This document shows positions 5,536 to 6,777 of a DNA stretch of 6,777 bases, piece after piece. This stretch comes from an uncultured Spirochaetaceae bacterium. GTDB lineage: Bacteria; Spirochaetota; Spirochaetia; Treponematales; Treponemataceae. The translations under genes were made by a program, and so were the position numbers. The stretch's first letter is position 1, and every line of letters begins with the position of its first letter. Where the stretch lies: the NCBI GenBank assembly GCA_902773215.1, contig CACYDQ010000219.1, positions 1 to 6,777 of the forward strand, written 5' to 3'. The notes below the pieces were generated by a model. It saw only the letters and a list, made by a program, of their open reading frames with translations, had not been told where the DNA came from and searched no databases.

Positions 5536-5564
5536 ATGATAGTGAAAAAAAGGCGTTCCGGCAA
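5536..5564 (-). promoter_or_regulatory. Candidate promoter of the coiled-coil gene (leaderless transcript)
   Basis: On the minus strand, TTGCCG (5564-5559), a 17-base spacer and TATCAT (5541-5536). The ATG at 5528 begins eight bases after the -10 ends, so transcription would start at or next to the start codon. This fits the absence of any Shine-Dalgarno. Confidence 0.4.
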
Positions 5565-5674
5565 CGAAAAAGCTTTCTGCGCAGCTCCGTCTTCGTGTCC
5601 ACCGGCTGCTCCCCATGTTTTCCGCCCGGGACCTGTACGCGGACGGGCTGGCGGGCAAGTCCTGAGGGGCCTGA

Positions 5675-5703
5675 TTGAAACAAAGCTCGTTTTCTGCTAT
5701 AGT
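5675..5703 (+). promoter_or_regulatory. cysE: Sigma70-type promoter of cysE
   Basis: -35 TTGAAA (5675-5680), a 17-bp spacer, -10 TATAGT (5698-5703). Predicted start near 5710, leaving a leader of about 26 nt. The leader is too short for a T-box or other riboswitch, so cysteine control at this level would need a protein repressor or act on the enzyme. Confidence 0.75.
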
Positions 5704-5723
5704 TTCTCTTACAAAGAACATAC

Positions 5724-5729
5724 GAGAGG
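5724..5729 (+). promoter_or_regulatory. cysE: Ribosome-binding site that fixes the GTG start of cysE
   Basis: GAGAGG, six bases before the GTG at 5736. There is no in-frame ATG near the conserved N-terminus; the other option, a TTG at 5745, is less well spaced. Confidence 0.55.
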
Positions 5730-5735
5730 CGGGCG

Positions 5736-6620
5736 GTGGCTGGTTTGAAAGAGTCAATAGACGGGTCCATAAATGCAATCCTTGAGTCCTACGAGAAGTA
5801 CGGCGGGATAAACCTGGACGAGTCCAATAATTTCCCCAACAGGCAGAATGTCATAGAGGTGCTCAAGGACATTGAGTACCTTATCTTTCCCGGTTTCAGG
5901 ACGGCGGAGACTCTGGACGCGGGGACCCTCCGCTTCATCGTGGGCCAGCGGGTGAACCGCATTGTGGAGATGCTGACCCGCGAGATAAAGAAGGCCCTTG
6001 CCTACGTAGTGCGGGACAAGAACGTCGAGTTCTCCCACTGCTTTGCCCTCGCGGAGCAGACGAGCCTCGCTCTGATCGACGAGATACCGGAGCTCCGGCG
6101 CAAGCTTGGCCTGGACGTTCAGGCGGCATACGAGGGAGACCCGGCGGCCAAGTCCACGGAGGAGGTCATCGTCTCGTATCCCGGCCTGTCCGCCATCTGC
6201 GTGTACCGGATAGCCCACTTCCTCGCTGTCAACGGCGTGCCCGTCCTGCCCCGGATTATGACCGAGTATGCCCACGGGCATACGGGGATTGACATAAACC
6301 CCGGTGCCCAGATCGGCGAGAAGTTTTTCATTGACCACGGGACGGGCGTCGTCATCGGCGAGACCACGGTCATAGGCAACAACGTCAAGATTTATCAGGG
6401 AGTCACGCTCGGAGCGCTCAGCGTCAAGAAGGAGCTGATGGACAAGAAGCGGCATCCGACCATAGAAGACAACGTGACGATTTACGCCAACGCGACCATC
6501 CTGGGCGGCAAGACCGTCATCGGGGAGGGGTCCACCATAGGCGGCAACACCTGGATAACCCAGTCCGTTCCCCCGCATTCCGTCCTGACCCAGGGCAAGC
6601 GGCAGGACCCGACCAGCTAG
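5736..6620 (+). CDS. cysE: Serine O-acetyltransferase
   Basis: A 294-residue enzyme that transfers acetyl from acetyl-CoA to L-serine to give O-acetylserine, the direct precursor that O-acetylserine sulfhydrylase converts to cysteine; cytoplasmic. The N-terminal helical domain (about 1-170) carries the typical [33 protein letters not shown] signature region (131-163). The left-handed beta-helix of hexapeptide repeats (about 180-280) includes [11 protein letters not shown] with D186 and [13 protein letters not shown] with H201. These match the catalytic Asp/His pair of known serine acetyltransferases (Asp143 and His158 of the E. coli enzyme). QGVTLGA (221-227) lines the acyl-CoA region. The length and the SYPG motif fit the longer anaerobe/spirochaete type rather than the enterobacterial one. 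The protein ends GKRQDPTS with no long tail, so whether the cysteine synthase-binding C-terminal peptide (usually ending in Ile) exists here is doubtful. It has its own promoter and is probably co-transcribed with the next gene, 47 bp on. Codon use is clearly more GC-rich than in the left half of the window. Confidence 0.93.
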   Translation: MAGLKESIDGSINAILESYEKYGGINLDESNNFPNRQNVIEVLKDIEYLIFPGFRTAETLDAGTLRFIVGQRVNRIVEMLTREIKKALAYVVRDKNVEFSHCFALAEQTSLALIDEIPELRRKLGLDVQAAYEGDPAAKSTEEVIVSYPGLSAICVYRIAHFLAVNGVPVLPRIMTEYAHGHTGIDINPGAQIGEKFFIDHGTGVVIGETTVIGNNVKIYQGVTLGALSVKKELMDKKRHPTIEDNVTIYANATILGGKTVIGEGSTIGGNTWITQSVPPHSVLTQGKRQDPTS

Positions 6621-6667
6621 TTCGTTCTGTCATTTCTATATTATTGTAGGAAATATAAGGAGTTTTT

Positions 6668-6777
6668 ATGTCCACACCATTGGAGAACTATGTGAAGGAG
6701 GCGGGCGGCAGCTTGAGCCCCGCCATGACCGCCTATGTCGCGAACCTGCAGCAGGTCGCCGCCGTCGCGCCGGAGAT
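6668..6777 (+). CDS. Start of an unidentified gene (truncated by window edge)
   Basis: An open frame runs from the ATG at 6668 off the right edge, 36 full codons. AAGGAG (6657-6662) is five bases upstream, so the start is well supported. The visible product begins MSTPLENYVKEAGGSLSPAM and is rich in Ala, Val and Gln after that; there is no signal peptide, so it is probably cytoplasmic. I cannot assign a family from this fragment. It does not look like the N-terminus of a cysteine synthase, the most expected partner of cysE. With 47 bp between the genes and no clear terminator or promoter, it is likely in the same transcript as cysE. Confidence 0.7.
   Translation, partial: MSTPLENYVKEAGGSLSPAMTAYVANLQQVAAVAPE

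Noticed and set aside
5565..5674. Riboswitch or T-box ahead of cysE
   Set aside because: The predicted transcription start near 5710 leaves only about 26 nt before the GTG, and no specifier or antiterminator elements are visible.
5254..5748. A plus-strand frame across the coiled-coil gene and the divergent promoter region
   Set aside because: It is rich in Ser, Cys and Phe as expected of an antisense shadow, crosses two promoters and has no convincing ribosome-binding site.
5754..6578. A 274-codon open frame on the minus strand opposite cysE
   Set aside because: It lies wholly antisense to a clear serine acetyltransferase, has no family motif, and is explained by high-GC codon bias that removes stop codons from the opposite strand.

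Overview
The window looks like chromosomal DNA of a host-associated spirochaete, most likely a Treponema. The hints are a secreted CAP-domain protein next to a formylglycine-generating-enzyme-like (SUMF1) surface protein, an InlB-type repeat, a long poly-G tract inside a gene, and an AAA/DUF4143 ATPase in a genome of mixed base composition. This assignment is an inference from gene content; there is no rRNA or phylogenetic marker here.

Layout. Bases 1-78 are the right end of a tandem array of a 22-bp unit, followed by an AT-rich promoter region. An AT-rich gene for a small helix-turn-helix (HTH) protein follows (197-808), with its own near-consensus promoter. A second strong promoter (826-853) then drives what appears to be a two-gene unit for exported proteins: a CAP/SCP (YkwD-like) protein (890-1714) and a modular surface protein (1751-3297). 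The modular protein has a signal sequence, an InlB repeat, a SUMF1 domain, a LysM domain and a short Cys/His C-terminal module. As written it is broken by a frame change at a run of 12 G (2470-2481); 13 or 10 G would make it a single 515- or 514-residue protein. This is the strongest candidate for something new here: a poly-G ON/OFF switch in a surface protein gene.

Two genes on the minus strand come next: a AAA_14/DUF4143 ATPase (3316-4611), convergent with the surface protein gene and only 18 bp from it, and an unrecognised coiled-coil protein (4767-5528). Between them lie two 45-bp near-identical copies of a palindromic element (4622-4666 and 4695-4739). These could fold as hairpins in the leader of the ATPase mRNA, and an alternative long-range pairing reaches its Shine-Dalgarno sequence.

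The right end holds a plus-strand serine O-acetyltransferase gene (cysE, 5736-6620) behind a good promoter (5675-5703). It is followed by the first 36 codons of another gene that is probably co-transcribed. cysE makes O-acetylserine, the precursor for cysteine. I saw no tRNA, rRNA, CRISPR array or transposase gene.
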